Notes under the pieces: model-generated
The model's database searches: none
What the model was told of the DNA's origin: nothing
What the model saw: only the letters and a program-made list of their open reading frames with translations
Assembly: GCF_037076555.1 (NCBI RefSeq)
Contig: NZ_AP029023.1
Span: forward strand, 1,798,001-1,862,000
Direction: 5' to 3'
DNA: 64,000 nt
DNA from: Methylophilus sp. DW102
GTDB taxonomy: Bacteria; Pseudomonadota; Gammaproteobacteria; Burkholderiales; Methylophilaceae
Shown here: one piece after another, positions 27,039-40,243 of the stretch
Layout of the letters: every line of letters starts with the position of its first letter
Position numbering within the stretch: the first letter of the stretch is position 1
Made by a program: the position numbers and the translations under genes

Positions 27039-27878
27039 TTATAGGGTTTGTTCTGCGAAACCGGCTTTTTTGACCAGCTTGTCGAGATCGACCAGCAAGT
27101 GCAGCAAGTCCTCCATTTTGCCCAAGGGCCAGGCGTTCGGGCCATCAGACAAAGCTTGGCTCGGGTCAGGATGCGTTTCCATAAAGACGCCGGCAATACC
27201 ACTTGCCACTGCTGCACGTGCCAACACCGGCACAAACTCACGCTGACCGCCACTCTTCTCGCCCTGCCCGCCTGGTTGCTGGACAGAATGGGTGGCATCA
27301 AATACCACTGGACACTGTGTTTCACGCATAATCGCCAAACCACGCATGTCAGAAACCAGCGTGTTATAGCCAAACGAAGCACCGCGTTCGCAAACCATAA
27401 TATTGTCGGCACCACCGTTGGCTTCTTTAGCCTTGTTGACCACTTGTTTCATGTCACCAGGGGCTAAAAACTGGCCTTTTTTGATATTGACCGGCTTGCC
27501 AGACTGGGCACAAGCGACGATAAAGTCGGTCTGACGGCACAGAAAAGCCGGGGTTTGCAACACATCCACCACCGCGGCCACATGAGGCACCTGTTCTTCG
27601 GTATGCACGTCGGTCAAGATCGGTACACCGATCTGGGCACGCACTTCGTCCAGAATTTTCAGGCCCTCTTCCATGCCAAAACCACGGAAAGTCTTGGTCG
27701 AACTACGGTTGGCTTTGTCGTAAGAAGATTTATAAATAAATGGCACCCCCACGCGGGCAGCCATCTCTTTTAACTGGCCAGCCGTATCAATTGCCATTTG
27801 TTTGGATTCAATGACGCAAGGGCCAGCGATCAGAAACAGAGGATGTTCGAGACCGACGTCAAAACCACATAATTTCAT
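27039..27878 (-). CDS. kdsA: 3-deoxy-D-manno-octulosonate-8-phosphate synthase
   Basis: A 279-residue KDO-8-phosphate synthase condensing arabinose-5-phosphate with phosphoenolpyruvate for lipopolysaccharide. The opening [16 protein letters not shown], the segment SYDKANRSS and [19 protein letters not shown] are diagnostic. The N of KANRSS and the absence of the metal-ligand Cys (the segment near the start has no Cys at the usual place) favour the metal-independent class. It is 10 bp from pyrG. Confidence 0.97.
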   Translation of the reverse strand: MKLCGFDVGLEHPLFLIAGPCVIESKQMAIDTAGQLKEMAARVGVPFIYKSSYDKANRSSTKTFRGFGMEEGLKILDEVRAQIGVPILTDVHTEEQVPHVAAVVDVLQTPAFLCRQTDFIVACAQSGKPVNIKKGQFLAPGDMKQVVNKAKEANGGADNIMVCERGASFGYNTLVSDMRGLAIMRETQCPVVFDATHSVQQPGGQGEKSGGQREFVPVLARAAVASGIAGVFMETHPDPSQALSDGPNAWPLGKMEDLLHLLVDLDKLVKKAGFAEQTL

Positions 27879-27888
27879 TCAACATTCC

Positions 27889-29526
<1,638 letters not shown>

Positions 29527-29654
29527 TCAGGTACTTTGAGATTGTTACAGACGGGAGAACATTTTACCGTAAAGCCCCCTCTCCCACAATGAAAGTCAGG
29601 CATTAAATCTGGCAGCGACTCGCCAAGGCCTGCGCTTACGCATACAATTCAATC

Positions 29655-30497
29655 ATGTATGACGCTCAAACAAACGCTCCAGCCCTGTGGCAACCATTAT
29701 TGCCGCAACCGCATGCGCAAAGCCATAAATATAGCCGCGGCTATGTACTGATCCAGGGTGGCTACCCGGTCACTGGCGCAGCCCGCCTCGCGGCAATGGC
29801 GGCTGCCAGATGCGGGGCAGGCATGACGGCGATTGCAGCCCCAGAAGTCGCACTACCAATTTATGCCAGCACGCTATTGAGCGTCATGGTGAAGCCCTAT
29901 GCGCATGCCGCAGAATTACAGACACTGCTTGAAGACACCCGCGTGAGTTGCTATTTAATTGGCCCCGGCGCAGGTCTCTCACAAGACATCAGACTCACCA
30001 CCCTTGCCATGTTAGCCACAGGCAAACCGGTGGTGATCGATGCCGACGCCCTGACGACCTTTGCCGGTCAGGCGGATACCCTCAAGCAAGTAATACGTGC
30101 AAGTTGCGTGCTCACCCCGCATGAAGGCGAGTTCAAAAGCGTTTTTGGAATGAGTGCGGCGCATGATAGACCCACCCGTATCACACAAGTAATGACGGCG
30201 GCACAAACCTGCGGGGCGATTGTTTTACTCAAAGGCGCCGACACTATTATTGCCACGCCGGAAGGCCGGGTGTTAATCAACGAACAGGCACCGCCGACCT
30301 TGGCGACTGCAGGCGCTGGCGATGTGCTGGCGGGCATGATTGCCAGTCTGTTGGCACAAGGCATGCCCGCATTCGAAGCATGTGCGGCGGCCACCTGGAT
30401 GCATGCGCAAGCCGCGCGTTTATTTGGAGTGGGATTGATTGCAGAAGATTTGCCAGGGATGATTCCGGCCGTGTTGCAGGCGCTTTTAAAAACTTAA
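29655..30497 (+). CDS. nnrD: ADP/ATP-dependent NAD(P)H-hydrate dehydratase (YjeF C-terminal type)
   Basis: A 280-residue ribokinase-fold enzyme that repairs hydrated NAD(P)H in the cytosol. Key segments are GPGAGLSQD, the VIDADALTTFA strand, TPHEGEF and the anion-hole motif LATAGAGDVLAG. The N-terminal epimerase domain found fused in E. coli NnrDE is absent, so the epimerase must be separate. The gene is convergent with smpB, 52 bp apart. Confidence 0.93.
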   Translation: MYDAQTNAPALWQPLLPQPHAQSHKYSRGYVLIQGGYPVTGAARLAAMAAARCGAGMTAIAAPEVALPIYASTLLSVMVKPYAHAAELQTLLEDTRVSCYLIGPGAGLSQDIRLTTLAMLATGKPVVIDADALTTFAGQADTLKQVIRASCVLTPHEGEFKSVFGMSAAHDRPTRITQVMTAAQTCGAIVLLKGADTIIATPEGRVLINEQAPPTLATAGAGDVLAGMIASLLAQGMPAFEACAAATWMHAQAARLFGVGLIAEDLPGMIPAVLQALLKT

Positions 30498-30549
30498 CCC
30501 TTTTTCAAAGATTCGTCTTTTGCTAAGCGCTCTTGATTTCGCGTCACTT

Positions 30550-31002
30550 TTAACGCTTCATCTTGTTTTTCATCAGCGCATTTTGCTCGCGCTTCCAGTC
30601 GCGCTCTTTTTCAGCATCACGCTTATCGTGTTGTTTTTTACCTTTAGCCAACCCAATTTGCACTTTTACCCGTCCGCGGGTGAAATGCATGTCCAGCGGC
30701 ACCAAGGTGTACCCTGCACGCTCGACCTTACCGATCAATTTGTCGATCTCTTCGCGGTGCAGCAGCAATTTGCGTGTACGGATCGCATCGGGACGCACAT
30801 GGGTGGATGCCGAGCCTAGCGGCGTAATGTGGCAACCGATCAGGTACAACTCCCCACGCATGACCACCACGTAGGATTCCTTGAGGTTGGTACGGTTATC
30901 GCGTATCGCCTTGACTTCCCAGCCCTCGAGCACGAGGCCGGCTTCGTACTTTTCTTCAATAAAATAGTCAAAAAACGCTTTTTTGTTTTGCGCGATAGTC
31001 AT
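30550..31002 (-). CDS. smpB: SsrA-binding protein SmpB
   Basis: A 150-residue tmRNA partner for rescue of stalled ribosomes. The OB-fold text [30 protein letters not shown] and the basic C-terminal tail ([22 protein letters not shown]) match the family at standard length. It is divergent from ratA by 70 bp, the typical smpB/ratAB arrangement. No ssrA gene is seen in the window. Confidence 0.98.
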   Translation of the reverse strand: MTIAQNKKAFFDYFIEEKYEAGLVLEGWEVKAIRDNRTNLKESYVVVMRGELYLIGCHITPLGSASTHVRPDAIRTRKLLLHREEIDKLIGKVERAGYTLVPLDMHFTRGRVKVQIGLAKGKKQHDKRDAEKERDWKREQNALMKNKMKR

Positions 31003-31072
31003 AACGCTGCTGTGCGGGCTTAAATCACTTAAAATAGCATTTTAACTCAAAACCGACTTTCGTTCTGACGCA

Positions 31073-31507
31073 ATGGCTCAAGTAGAAAAAACCGTGCTGG
31101 TCATGCATTCGTGTGAAGCGATGTTTCAATTGGTTGATGCCGTTGAAACCTATGCTGACTTTTTACCCTGGTGTGGCGGTAGCCAAGTCATCGAGCGCAC
31201 GGATACCGTAACCCAGGCCACCATCCACATCCGTTACCACGGCATACAGCAGCACTTTACAACACGCAACCACAAACAGTTCCCTCACCGCATGGAAATC
31301 ACGCTGGTGGATGGCCCGTTCAAACAACTGAGTGGACACTGGCACTTTATAAGACTGCGTGAAGATGCCTGCAAAATTGAATTCAAGCTTGAATATGTCT
31401 TTGCCAACGGCCTGATTGAACGCATGATTGCGCCGGTGTTCAGCCATATTGCCAACACCTTCGTCGACAGCTTCGTCAAACAGGCTGGCAAGCTCCAACT
31501 CAAGTAA
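31073..31507 (+). CDS. ratA: RatA, START-like coenzyme Q-binding family protein
   Basis: A 144-residue SRPBCC/Coq10-type protein. VEKTVLVMHSCEAMFQLVDAVETYADFLPWCGGS is the family opening and FEYVFANGLIE-like text (FKLEYVFANGLIERMIAPVF) the C-terminal helix. E. coli RatA was reported to block 50S association, while Coq10 relatives bind ubiquinone; which applies here is open. Its stop overlaps the ratB start by one base, so the two are co-translated. Confidence 0.93.
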   Translation: MAQVEKTVLVMHSCEAMFQLVDAVETYADFLPWCGGSQVIERTDTVTQATIHIRYHGIQQHFTTRNHKQFPHRMEITLVDGPFKQLSGHWHFIRLREDACKIEFKLEYVFANGLIERMIAPVFSHIANTFVDSFVKQAGKLQLK

Positions 31508-31857
31508 TGACCAAACCGGTCACGCCAGCCATGCCTGAAGAACTCACCGGGATGCTCAATATAGAAGTGGTCTATGCGCTGCCAACGTCGCAAACGCTGA
31601 TCACACTCGTGGTGCCGCCAGGCACCACGGCAATCGCGGCCGTGCGACAGTCGGGCATTCTGGAACAACACCAGATGACCGCAAGCAAAGAATTACCCTT
31701 AGGCATTTTTGGCAAAAAAGTCAGCCACGACAGGCCACTAAAAGCGATGGACAGGGTAGAAATTTATCGCCCGCTGATTGCGAACGCCAAAGAAATGCGC
31801 CGTCAGCGTGCCACTAAACAGAAAACAGCCACGGCCAAGCGGGCCAATTCCCGTTAA
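31507..31857 (+). CDS. ratB: RatB/RnfH family protein
   Basis: A 116-residue ubiquitin-like beta-grasp protein of the RnfH family: IEVVYALPTSQTLITLVVPPGTTAIAAVRQSGIL, then GIFGKKVSHDRPLKAMDRVEIYRPL. A lysine-rich tail follows. It is always found downstream of ratA; function is not established. Confidence 0.92.
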   Translation: MTKPVTPAMPEELTGMLNIEVVYALPTSQTLITLVVPPGTTAIAAVRQSGILEQHQMTASKELPLGIFGKKVSHDRPLKAMDRVEIYRPLIANAKEMRRQRATKQKTATAKRANSR

Positions 31858-31924
31858 TTACGTATTGCACCATTCAGCGCACTGACAAAACTACAGGCTT
31901 TCTGATCAACACCATCAAGATGCA

Positions 31925-32413
31925 TTACTCGGGTGGACAATTTTCGTCGATTTCTTGCTGCGCGGCTGCCAGCCCCTGACGAATTTGCTCATCTGACAGA
32001 TATTCGCGCTGACCATTCTCGTTCACATTCTGCATGCGGCCGCCCACGGCATAGTTGCGATAGTTACTTCTGGCTGCTGCACAATTTTGGGCTTTTTGAC
32101 GCGCTTCCATCGCCTTGAGCGCTTCAGCTTCTGGGGACGCATTCTGCCCGGCTGAGTTCTCGGGCATTTTCTGTTTGGCCGGATTCATTTGCTCGCGCGA
32201 ATAGGCGTCGGATCGCGTCAGTGGCGTATCCGCTGGCACCGTCGTCGCCTTGATTTTTTGCGTGGATGGACCGGCGACAGGAGGCGTATCCGAATAATTC
32301 ATAATGCCTTTTTCATCGCGCCATTTATAAATCTCGGCAGCCGCCTGCATGGCCCAGCACAAGCCCAACATCAACATCCATCTCAACGTCATTCTCATTT
32401 GATAAACCCACAC
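31925..32413 (-). CDS. DUF4124 domain protein
   Basis: A 162-residue secreted protein. A signal peptide ends around residue 26 (MQAAA), and the DUF4124 core is EIYKWRDEKGIMNYSDTPPVAGPS. A Pro/Gln/Ala-rich linker and a C-terminal conserved part follow (CAAARSNYRNYAVGGRMQNVNENGQREYLSDEQI). Such proteins are common in Betaproteobacteria and lack an assigned role. It is divergent from guaB across 138 bp. Confidence 0.8.
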   Translation of the reverse strand: MWVYQMRMTLRWMLMLGLCWAMQAAAEIYKWRDEKGIMNYSDTPPVAGPSTQKIKATTVPADTPLTRSDAYSREQMNPAKQKMPENSAGQNASPEAEALKAMEARQKAQNCAAARSNYRNYAVGGRMQNVNENGQREYLSDEQIRQGLAAAQQEIDENCPPE

Positions 32414-32497
32414 TTGCTTAGAAAAAGGTTAAGTAAAGGCCTCATGCACAAACCATGCCAGACATCAGCAAACAGAACTGCAAAAACGCAAAACGCT

Positions 32498-32526
32498 TTG
32501 TCAAGGCAAAGTGAAATCGGTATAAT
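32498..32526 (+). promoter_or_regulatory. Strong sigma-70 promoter of guaB
   Basis: TTGTCA (32498-32503), 17 bases, TATAAT (32521-32526). The -10 is perfect and the -35 differs from consensus at one base. It lies 26 bp upstream of the guaB ATG, leaving a very short leader with GGAG and AAGGA. Confidence 0.8.
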
Positions 32527-32542
32527 TATATTTTGGAGATAA

Positions 32543-34012
<1,470 letters not shown>

Positions 34013-34050
34013 CCCTTATTAATAAACGCGAATTCATCCATTTAATCAAA

Positions 34051-34122
34051 GCCACAGAGGACACAGAGATCACAGAGAAATGACTTCTCTAAGACTCTGT
34101 GTCCTCTGTGCACTCTGTGGCT
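34051..34122. repeat. CACAGAG repeat / imperfect hairpin before guaA
   Basis: Left half: GCCACAGAG, then three near-9-bp units built on CACAGAG (34051-34079). Right half: the reverse-complement motif CTCTGTG several times, ending CTCTGTGGC (34092-34122). The two halves can pair into a long hairpin ending six bases before the guaA start, which has no Shine-Dalgarno sequence of its own. Similar CCACAGAGGACACAGAG-type elements are scattered in many bacterial genomes. Confidence 0.75.
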
Positions 34123-34128
34123 AAACAA

Positions 34129-35736
34129 ATGTCTCATTCAAAAATCCTGATTCTAGATTTCGGCTCCCAGGTCACCCAACTGATTGCACGCCGTGTACGC
34201 GAAGCGCATGTCTACTGCGAAATTCATCCTTGTGATGTGTCCGATGAATTTGTCCGCAATTTCGGTGCTGACGGCATCATTTTGTCTGGCAGCCACGCCA
34301 GCGTTTACGAAGAAGAAACTGACAAGGCCCCACAAGCCGTGTTTGAACAAGGCGTACCTGTGCTGGGCATTTGCTACGGCATGCAAACCATGGCGCAGCA
34401 GTTAGGCGGCAAGGTTGAGGCAGGTGCAAAACGCGAATTTGGCTACGCCCAAGTGCGTGCACGTGGCCACTCTGCCCTGTTTCGCGACATTCAGGATGCC
34501 ACCAACGCTGAAGGCCACGGCCTGATCGACGTCTGGATGAGCCACGGCGACAAGGTCACCGAACTGCCTGACGGTTTCAAAGTGATCGCCAGCAACGACA
34601 CCACGCCCATCGCCGCCATGGCTGACGAAAGCCGCAAGTTTTACGCGGTGCAATTTCACCCTGAAGTCACCCACACCAAGCAAGGCCAGGCCATGCTTGA
34701 GCGCTTTGTACTGGATATCTGCGCGGCCAAGGCAGACTGGATCATGGGTGACTATATCGCCGAAGCCGTTGCAAAAATCAAGGCACAAGTTGGCGATGAA
34801 GAAGTCATTCTCGGCTTATCAGGAGGCGTAGACTCCTCCGTGGCAGCCGCACTGATACACCGTGCCATTGGCGACCAACTCACCTGCGTCTTTGTCGATC
34901 ACGGCCTGCTGCGTCTGAATGAAGGCGATATGGTGATGGACATGTTTGCTGGTCGTCTGCATGCCAAAGTCATCCGCGTGGATGCCTCTGCACAATTCAT
35001 GGGTAAACTGGCTGGCGTCAGTGACCCGGAGGCCAAGCGCAAGATCATAGGCGCAGAATTCGTTGAAGTGTTTAAGGCCGAAGCCGCCAAGCTCAAGGCC
35101 AGCGGTGCCGGTCACAAAGGCGCCACCTTCCTGGCACAAGGCACCATTTACCCGGATGTGATTGAATCGGGCGGCGCCAAGTCCAAAAAAGCGGTCACCA
35201 TCAAGAGTCACCACAATGTCGGTGGTTTGCCAGAACAATTAGGCCTTAAGCTGCTGGAGCCATTGCGTGACCTGTTCAAGGATGAAGTGCGTGAACTGGG
35301 CGTCGCGCTGGGCTTACCTCGCGACATGGTCTACCGCCACCCTTTCCCTGGCCCTGGCTTGGGCGTGCGCATTCTGGGTGAGGTCAAACAGGAATATGCC
35401 TTGTTACTGCAACGTGCAGATGCCATCTTCATTGAAGAATTACGTAATACCGTAGATGCCACCAGCGGCAAAACCTGGTACGACCTCACCAGCCAGGCCT
35501 TTACCGTGTTCCTGCCGGTCAAGTCTGTTGGCGTAATGGGCGATGGCCGCACTTATGATTATGTGGTGGCATTACGCGCCGTGATCACCAGCGACTTTAT
35601 GACCGCACATTGGGCGGAATTACCCTATAGCCTGCTGGGCAAAGTGTCTAACCGCATCATTAATGAAGTGCGCGGCATTAACCGCGTGGTTTATGATATT
35701 TCCGGCAAACCTCCCGCAACCATTGAGTGGGAATAA
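34129..35736 (+). CDS. guaA: GMP synthase (glutamine-hydrolysing)
   Basis: A 535-residue enzyme aminating XMP to GMP. The glutaminase domain has its nucleophile in [13 protein letters not shown] and the His/Glu in FHPEVTHT. The ATP pyrophosphatase P-loop reads [15 protein letters not shown] near residue 225, and the dimerisation domain ends with [10 protein letters not shown]. The ATG at 34129 is preferred to 34099 because homologues start at [12 protein letters not shown]. The upstream sequence is a hairpin without a clear ribosome site, which is unusual for a highly expressed gene. Confidence 0.98.
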   Translation: MSHSKILILDFGSQVTQLIARRVREAHVYCEIHPCDVSDEFVRNFGADGIILSGSHASVYEEETDKAPQAVFEQGVPVLGICYGMQTMAQQLGGKVEAGAKREFGYAQVRARGHSALFRDIQDATNAEGHGLIDVWMSHGDKVTELPDGFKVIASNDTTPIAAMADESRKFYAVQFHPEVTHTKQGQAMLERFVLDICAAKADWIMGDYIAEAVAKIKAQVGDEEVILGLSGGVDSSVAAALIHRAIGDQLTCVFVDHGLLRLNEGDMVMDMFAGRLHAKVIRVDASAQFMGKLAGVSDPEAKRKIIGAEFVEVFKAEAAKLKASGAGHKGATFLAQGTIYPDVIESGGAKSKKAVTIKSHHNVGGLPEQLGLKLLEPLRDLFKDEVRELGVALGLPRDMVYRHPFPGPGLGVRILGEVKQEYALLLQRADAIFIEELRNTVDATSGKTWYDLTSQAFTVFLPVKSVGVMGDGRTYDYVVALRAVITSDFMTAHWAELPYSLLGKVSNRIINEVRGINRVVYDISGKPPATIEWE

Positions 35737-35777
35737 GCTTTAAACACTATTCTGACGGCCTACACTGAGAACAAAAA

Positions 35778-36797
35778 ATGAGCACTAAATCCATCATCCT
35801 TACTGGTGATCGCCCGACTGGCCCGCTGCATTTGGGCCATTTTGTCGGCAGTTTGCGCAACCGCGTCAAATACCAACATGAATACAAACAGTATGTGATG
35901 TTGGCCGACGCGCAAGCGCTGACCGACAATATGGATGATATTGATAAGGTGCATCGCAACGTGGTGGAAGTCGCGCTGGATTATCTGGCAGTCGGTATAG
36001 ACCCCAAGCTGTCGACCATATTTATCCAGTCGCAAGTGCCTGAACTGACTGAGCTGGCGTTTTACTACCTCAACCTGGTGACTGTGGCCCGTTTGGAGCG
36101 CAATCCGACGGTGAAAGAAGAGATACGTCTGCGTGATTTTGAGCGCGACATTCCTGCCGGTTTCCTCACCTACCCAGTCAGTCAGGCAGCCGATATTACG
36201 GCCTTTAAAGCGACGCTGGTGCCAGTGGGCGAAGACCAGATTCCCATGATCGAGCAAACCAATGAAATCGTGCGCCGCTTTAATCGCACCTATAAAAACA
36301 TTCAAACCAAGCAAGAGATCCTGGTTGAAACTAAAGCGCTGGTGCCTGAGCTCGGCCGCTTGCCTGGCATTGATGGCAAAGCCAAGATGAGCAAATCCCT
36401 GGGTAATGTGATAAATCTGGGTGCAAGCGCAGACGAAGTCACCAAAGCCGTCAAGCGCGTCTACACCGACCCCTTGCATTTGAAGATTGAAGATCCTGGC
36501 CATGTAGAGGGCAATATTGCCTTTACCTATCTGGATGCGTTTGACCCGGATAAAGCGGCGGTCGCCGAGTTAAAAGCACACTACACACGCGGTGGACTGG
36601 CAGACAGCATTGTAAAAAAACGCCTGGAAGCCGTATTGCAGGAAATGCTGGAACCCATTCGTAGCCGCCGGGCCGAACTGGCCAATGACAAAGGCTACAT
36701 TTTGCAGTTGCTGCGCGAAGGTACCGAGCAAGCGCGTGAAGTCGCCGCTCAAACCATGAGCGAAGTGCGCGCGGCGCTGGGCCTGAATTACTTTTAA
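35778..36797 (+). CDS. trpS: Tryptophanyl-tRNA synthetase
   Basis: A 339-residue class I synthetase charging tRNA-Trp. HIGH-type motif is [12 protein letters not shown] and the KMSKS motif is intact in [11 protein letters not shown] near residue 205. The sequence [12 protein letters not shown] and the length resemble the second bacterial TrpS class rather than the E. coli type. It is 41 bp after guaA and precedes greB. Confidence 0.97.
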   Translation: MSTKSIILTGDRPTGPLHLGHFVGSLRNRVKYQHEYKQYVMLADAQALTDNMDDIDKVHRNVVEVALDYLAVGIDPKLSTIFIQSQVPELTELAFYYLNLVTVARLERNPTVKEEIRLRDFERDIPAGFLTYPVSQAADITAFKATLVPVGEDQIPMIEQTNEIVRRFNRTYKNIQTKQEILVETKALVPELGRLPGIDGKAKMSKSLGNVINLGASADEVTKAVKRVYTDPLHLKIEDPGHVEGNIAFTYLDAFDPDKAAVAELKAHYTRGGLADSIVKKRLEAVLQEMLEPIRSRRAELANDKGYILQLLREGTEQAREVAAQTMSEVRAALGLNYF

Positions 36798-36823
36798 ATG
36801 ACGCAGGCATCCACACCTCACCT

Positions 36824-37321
36824 ATGAGCCGGGGCTTTGTCAAAGAAGACGATCTGGAACTGGCGGGCACCGATTTACCGGAACGCCCCATCAGTGCGCA
36901 TGTCAATTACGTCACGCCTGCAGGCTTGCAACAATTGCAGCAGGCAGTGAAAGCGCTGGAAGCTGACCGCTTGCACTATAGTGCGCGCAAGGAAGATCCC
37001 AACGCGCAACAGAAGCTGGCCGAGATAGACCGCGACCTGCGCTACTTTGTCGCACGGCTGGAAACCGCACAACTGGTGGATCCCGTCCAACAGCCGCAAC
37101 ATACGGTGCTCTTCGGCGCGACCGTGACCGTAGAAGACGAACTGGGGACGCAACAGGCTTACCAGATTGTTGGAGAAGACGAGGCAGACATTGCGCAGCA
37201 CAAAGTCAGCTATGTTTCGCCCGTGGCCAAAGCCCTGCTCGGCCGTAAAGTCGGTGACACCACGGTCTGGCAACGGCCTGCGGGTCCCTTGTCACTGGAT
37301 ATTTTAGACATTAAATACTGA
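36824..37321 (+). CDS. greB: Transcription elongation factor GreB-type
   Basis: A 165-residue GreA/GreB family factor stimulating cleavage of backtracked RNA by RNA polymerase. The N-terminal coiled coil spans about residues 30-80 (GLQQLQQAVKALEADR and EIDRDLRYFVARLETAQLV). The FKBP-like C domain has GATVTVEDELGTQQAYQIVGEDEADI. The N-terminal MSRGFVKEDD extension and the GEDEAD motif favour GreB. It is closely followed by a nitroreductase gene (7 bp). Confidence 0.88.
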   Translation: MSRGFVKEDDLELAGTDLPERPISAHVNYVTPAGLQQLQQAVKALEADRLHYSARKEDPNAQQKLAEIDRDLRYFVARLETAQLVDPVQQPQHTVLFGATVTVEDELGTQQAYQIVGEDEADIAQHKVSYVSPVAKALLGRKVGDTTVWQRPAGPLSLDILDIKY

Positions 37322-37328
37322 AAACACG

Positions 37329-37931
37329 ATGAACGTTTCCCAAGCAATTGAACAACGCCGCTCTATTAAAGCCTACGACCCTGCACACCGCATGACAGAG
37401 GCAGAAATCCAGCAACTCTTGTCGCTGGCCATGCTCGCCCCGACCGCTTTTAACATCCAGCACTGGCGTTTTGTGGTCGTGACTGACCCGGTGTTACGTC
37501 ATCAGATCCGCGCGGTGAGCTGGAACCAGGCACAAGTCACCGATGCCTCATTGCTGATTATCCTGACTGCGGATTTAAAGGCCTGGGAAAAAGACCCTGC
37601 CCGCTACTGGGTCAACGCGCCACAGCCGGTTAGTGACTACCTGGTCAAGGCCATTCACGGCTATTACACTGATCAACCTCTGGCACAACGCGATGAAGGC
37701 ATGCGTTCTTGCGGTATGGCAGCCATGACCTTGATGCTGGCCGCCAAAGAAATGGGCTATGACACCTGCCCGATGGATGGTTTTGATTTTGAGGCTGTGT
37801 CCAAATTAATCAACTTGCCTGAAGATCATGTCCCCGTGATGTTTGTCGTGGTAGGAAAAGCCCTCGAAGCAGCCAAGCCACGTGGTGGCCAATTGGCCAT
37901 GGATGAAGTCGTCATTTATAACCGTTTTTAG
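37329..37931 (+). CDS. Nitroreductase family FMN oxidoreductase
   Basis: A 200-residue NADPH/FMN enzyme of the nitroreductase superfamily. The N-terminal RRSIKAYDPAHRMTEAEIQQLLSLAMLAPTAFNIQHWRF carries the FMN phosphate-binding Arg-Ser pattern, and GMAAMTLMLAAKEMGYDTCPMDGFD is the dimer helix. The natural substrate is unknown; relatives reduce nitroaromatics or quinones. It starts 7 bp after greB and probably shares its transcript. Confidence 0.88.
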   Translation: MNVSQAIEQRRSIKAYDPAHRMTEAEIQQLLSLAMLAPTAFNIQHWRFVVVTDPVLRHQIRAVSWNQAQVTDASLLIILTADLKAWEKDPARYWVNAPQPVSDYLVKAIHGYYTDQPLAQRDEGMRSCGMAAMTLMLAAKEMGYDTCPMDGFDFEAVSKLINLPEDHVPVMFVVVGKALEAAKPRGGQLAMDEVVIYNRF

Positions 37932-37989
37932 CAAAATTACGATGCCTGAAGCAGGCGCACCTTTTTAATTATTGATTGAGAGTTCTTGC

Positions 37990-39585
37990 ATGTTAGTTGC
38001 GAACAATATCACCATGCAGTTTGGCTCCAAGCCACTGTTTGAAAATGTTTCCGTCAAATTTGGTGATGGCAACCGTTATGGTCTGATTGGCGCCAATGGC
38101 TGTGGTAAATCCACGTTTATGAAGATCCTGGCCGGGGTGCTGGAGCCTACCAGTGGCAACGTCAGCCTGGACCCGAACGAACGCATGGCCTTTTTGAAGC
38201 AGGACCAATTTGCCTATGAAGACCAGCGCGTGCTGGACGTGGTCATGATGGGTCACGAGCAAATGTGGAAAGCCATGCAAGAGCGTGACGCGATTTACGC
38301 CAACCTCGAAGCCACCGAGGACGACTACATGCGTGCCGCCGAACTGGAAGGCGTGTTTGCAGAGTATGACGGCTATACTGCCGAAGCACGTGCTGGCGAA
38401 TTGCTGTTAGGCGTAGGCATTCCCCTGGAGCAACATAATGGCCCGATGAGCGCCGTAGCCCCAGGCTGGAAGTTGCGTGTGCTGCTGGTACAAGCCCTGT
38501 TTGCAAATCCAGATGTGTTATTGCTGGACGAACCGACCAACAACCTGGACATCAACACCATCCGCTGGCTGGAAGATGTGGTCAATAATCGTGACTGCAC
38601 CATGGTCATTATTTCGCACGACCGCCACTTTTTAAATCAGGTCTGTACCCATACCTGTGATATGGATTACGGCAAGATTACCTCTTATCCAGGTAACTAT
38701 GATGATTACATGGAAGCCAGCATTGCCGCACGTAATCAGCAAGCCAAGGACAATGCCAAGGCCAAACAGCAGATTGCAGACTTGCAGGACTTTGTCCGTC
38801 GCTTCTCTGCTAATGCGTCTAAAGCCAAGCAGGCAACCAGCCGCGCCAAACAGATTGATAAAATCAAGGTCGAAGAGTTTAAACCCTCTAGCCGCCAGTA
38901 TCCGTTTATTCGCTTTGAATTTGACGACAAAGAGAAACTGCACCGCAATGCCGTCGAGCTCAAGAAACTCGGCCATGGCTTTGACAAACCCTTGTTTAAC
39001 AACGTGGAATTGATCTTCGAAGCAGGTGAAAAAGTCGCCATCATTGGTGAAAACGGCATTGGTAAAACCACCTTTTTGCGTTGCCTGGCCGGGGATTTGC
39101 AGCCCAAGCATGGCGAAGTTAAATGGGCAGAAAAAGCCAAGCTGGGCTATTTTGCGCAAGACCATGAATACGAGTTTGCAGAAGGTGAAGACTTGTTTGA
39201 ATGGATGACCAAGCAACGCCAGCAAGGCGATGATGACAACACCGTGCGCAGCATGCTGGGCCGTTTGCTGTTCCCGACCGAAGCCACTAAAAAATCAGTC
39301 AAAGTGCTGTCCGGGGGTGAAAAAGGCCGCATGCTTTACGGCAAACTAATGCTGGCGAAAACCAATGTTTTGCTGATGGACGAACCGACTAACCATATGG
39401 ACATGGAGTCGATTGAAGCGCTGAATACGGCACTGGACAAATACAAGGGCACCTTATTTTTTGTCAGCCATGACCGTGAATTTGTCAGCTCGATTGCCAC
39501 CCGTATTATCGAAATCAAGACGGATGGCATTGTCGACTTTACCGGCAACTATGAAGACTATTTAGCCAGCCAGGGGATTGCCTAA
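37990..39585 (+). CDS. ybiT: ABC-F ATPase, YbiT type
   Basis: A 531-residue soluble protein with two ABC domains and no membrane segments. Walker A motifs are GANGCGKST and GENGIGKTT; Walker B are [17 protein letters not shown] and [18 protein letters not shown]. The first signature is degenerate ([13 protein letters not shown]) and the second is LSGGEKGRM, the YbiT pattern. The inter-domain linker is charged. YbiT-type proteins bind the ribosomal E site and modulate translation. Start at ATG 37990, since an earlier in-frame start at 37972 lies in leader sequence. Confidence 0.93.
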   Translation: MLVANNITMQFGSKPLFENVSVKFGDGNRYGLIGANGCGKSTFMKILAGVLEPTSGNVSLDPNERMAFLKQDQFAYEDQRVLDVVMMGHEQMWKAMQERDAIYANLEATEDDYMRAAELEGVFAEYDGYTAEARAGELLLGVGIPLEQHNGPMSAVAPGWKLRVLLVQALFANPDVLLLDEPTNNLDINTIRWLEDVVNNRDCTMVIISHDRHFLNQVCTHTCDMDYGKITSYPGNYDDYMEASIAARNQQAKDNAKAKQQIADLQDFVRRFSANASKAKQATSRAKQIDKIKVEEFKPSSRQYPFIRFEFDDKEKLHRNAVELKKLGHGFDKPLFNNVELIFEAGEKVAIIGENGIGKTTFLRCLAGDLQPKHGEVKWAEKAKLGYFAQDHEYEFAEGEDLFEWMTKQRQQGDDDNTVRSMLGRLLFPTEATKKSVKVLSGGEKGRMLYGKLMLAKTNVLLMDEPTNHMDMESIEALNTALDKYKGTLFFVSHDREFVSSIATRIIEIKTDGIVDFTGNYEDYLASQGIA

Positions 39586-39627
39586 AAACTGACGATACAT
39601 TCCGTTACACAGCTGACCACCCCTGAC

Positions 39628-39656
39628 AAACACCCGATACAATCGGGTGTTTTAAT
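39628..39656 (+). terminator. Terminator after the ABC-F gene
   Basis: AAACACCCGAT / ATCGGGTGTTT with a three-base loop ACA, then TTTT-rich sequence. It separates the ABC-F gene from the Spy-like gene. Confidence 0.85.
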
Positions 39657-39698
39657 ATCATCATTGCAAATTCGCAATGGTGATTGAAAGGAACCATC

Positions 39699-40160
39699 AT
39701 GAAACTGAACAAACTGGTATTCGCGGGGCTTTTGGTGTTGGTGTGCGGAACTGCCTTTGCCGAGCATGGCCATGATTGCGGTAAAGGCAAATTTGACCCT
39801 GCCAACTGGCAAGCACAGCGCCTGGAGCACTTTGAACAGCATCAGGAAAAATTGCATACCATTTTGCAACTGACAAGCGCACAGGAAAATGCCTGGAAAA
39901 CCTATCAGGCACAGATCAAACCGCAAGACAAGGAACATCCGGACTTTGCAGAGTTAAGCAAACTGAATACCTTGCAACGCCTGGACAAAATGGAAGCCTG
40001 GGATAAAGCGCGTGACGCACGTCAGGCTGAACGTGCCAAAGCCATCCGTACATTTTACGCCCAGCTGAATGATGCACAGAAGAAAGCATTTGATGAAAAT
40101 GCCTTACCGCAACATCCGCATCATGCCAATGCGCATCACGAAAAACCTGTGCGTGAATAA
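39699..40160 (+). CDS. Spy/CpxP-type periplasmic protein, His-rich
   Basis: A 153-residue secreted protein. A signal peptide is followed by EHGHDCGKGKFDP, an LTxxQ-like motif (LQLTSAQENAWKTYQ) and helical repeats; the C terminus is His-rich (HPHHANAHHEKP). Spy-like proteins are small envelope chaperones, and the His/Cys termini suggest metal contact. The ATG at 39699 follows GAAAGGAAC. A short dyad CATTGC/GCAATG (39662-39679) sits in its leader. It precedes an OmpR/EnvZ-type pair, which could control it. Confidence 0.8.
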   Translation: MKLNKLVFAGLLVLVCGTAFAEHGHDCGKGKFDPANWQAQRLEHFEQHQEKLHTILQLTSAQENAWKTYQAQIKPQDKEHPDFAELSKLNTLQRLDKMEAWDKARDARQAERAKAIRTFYAQLNDAQKKAFDENALPQHPHHANAHHEKPVRE

Positions 40161-40182
40161 TCTCAACGCGTTTCATAGACTC

Positions 40183-40206
40183 ACCGGCCACAATGGCCGG
40201 TTTTTG
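40183..40206 (+). terminator. Terminator between the Spy-like gene and the response regulator
   Basis: ACCGGCCA, loop CAA, TGGCCGGT, then TTTTG. It partly separates the chaperone gene from the two-component genes downstream. Confidence 0.8.
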
Positions 40207-40243
40207 TGCTCAAATACTCCCCTTGCAAGTCCGAGACACTTTT

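Noticed and set aside
34051..34122. CRISPR array
   Set aside because: The units are about 9 bp and directly adjacent, without spacers, and the right half is the complement of the left.
35760..36503. 247-codon minus-strand frame opposite trpS
   Set aside because: It covers only trpS sequence, which carries intact synthetase motifs.
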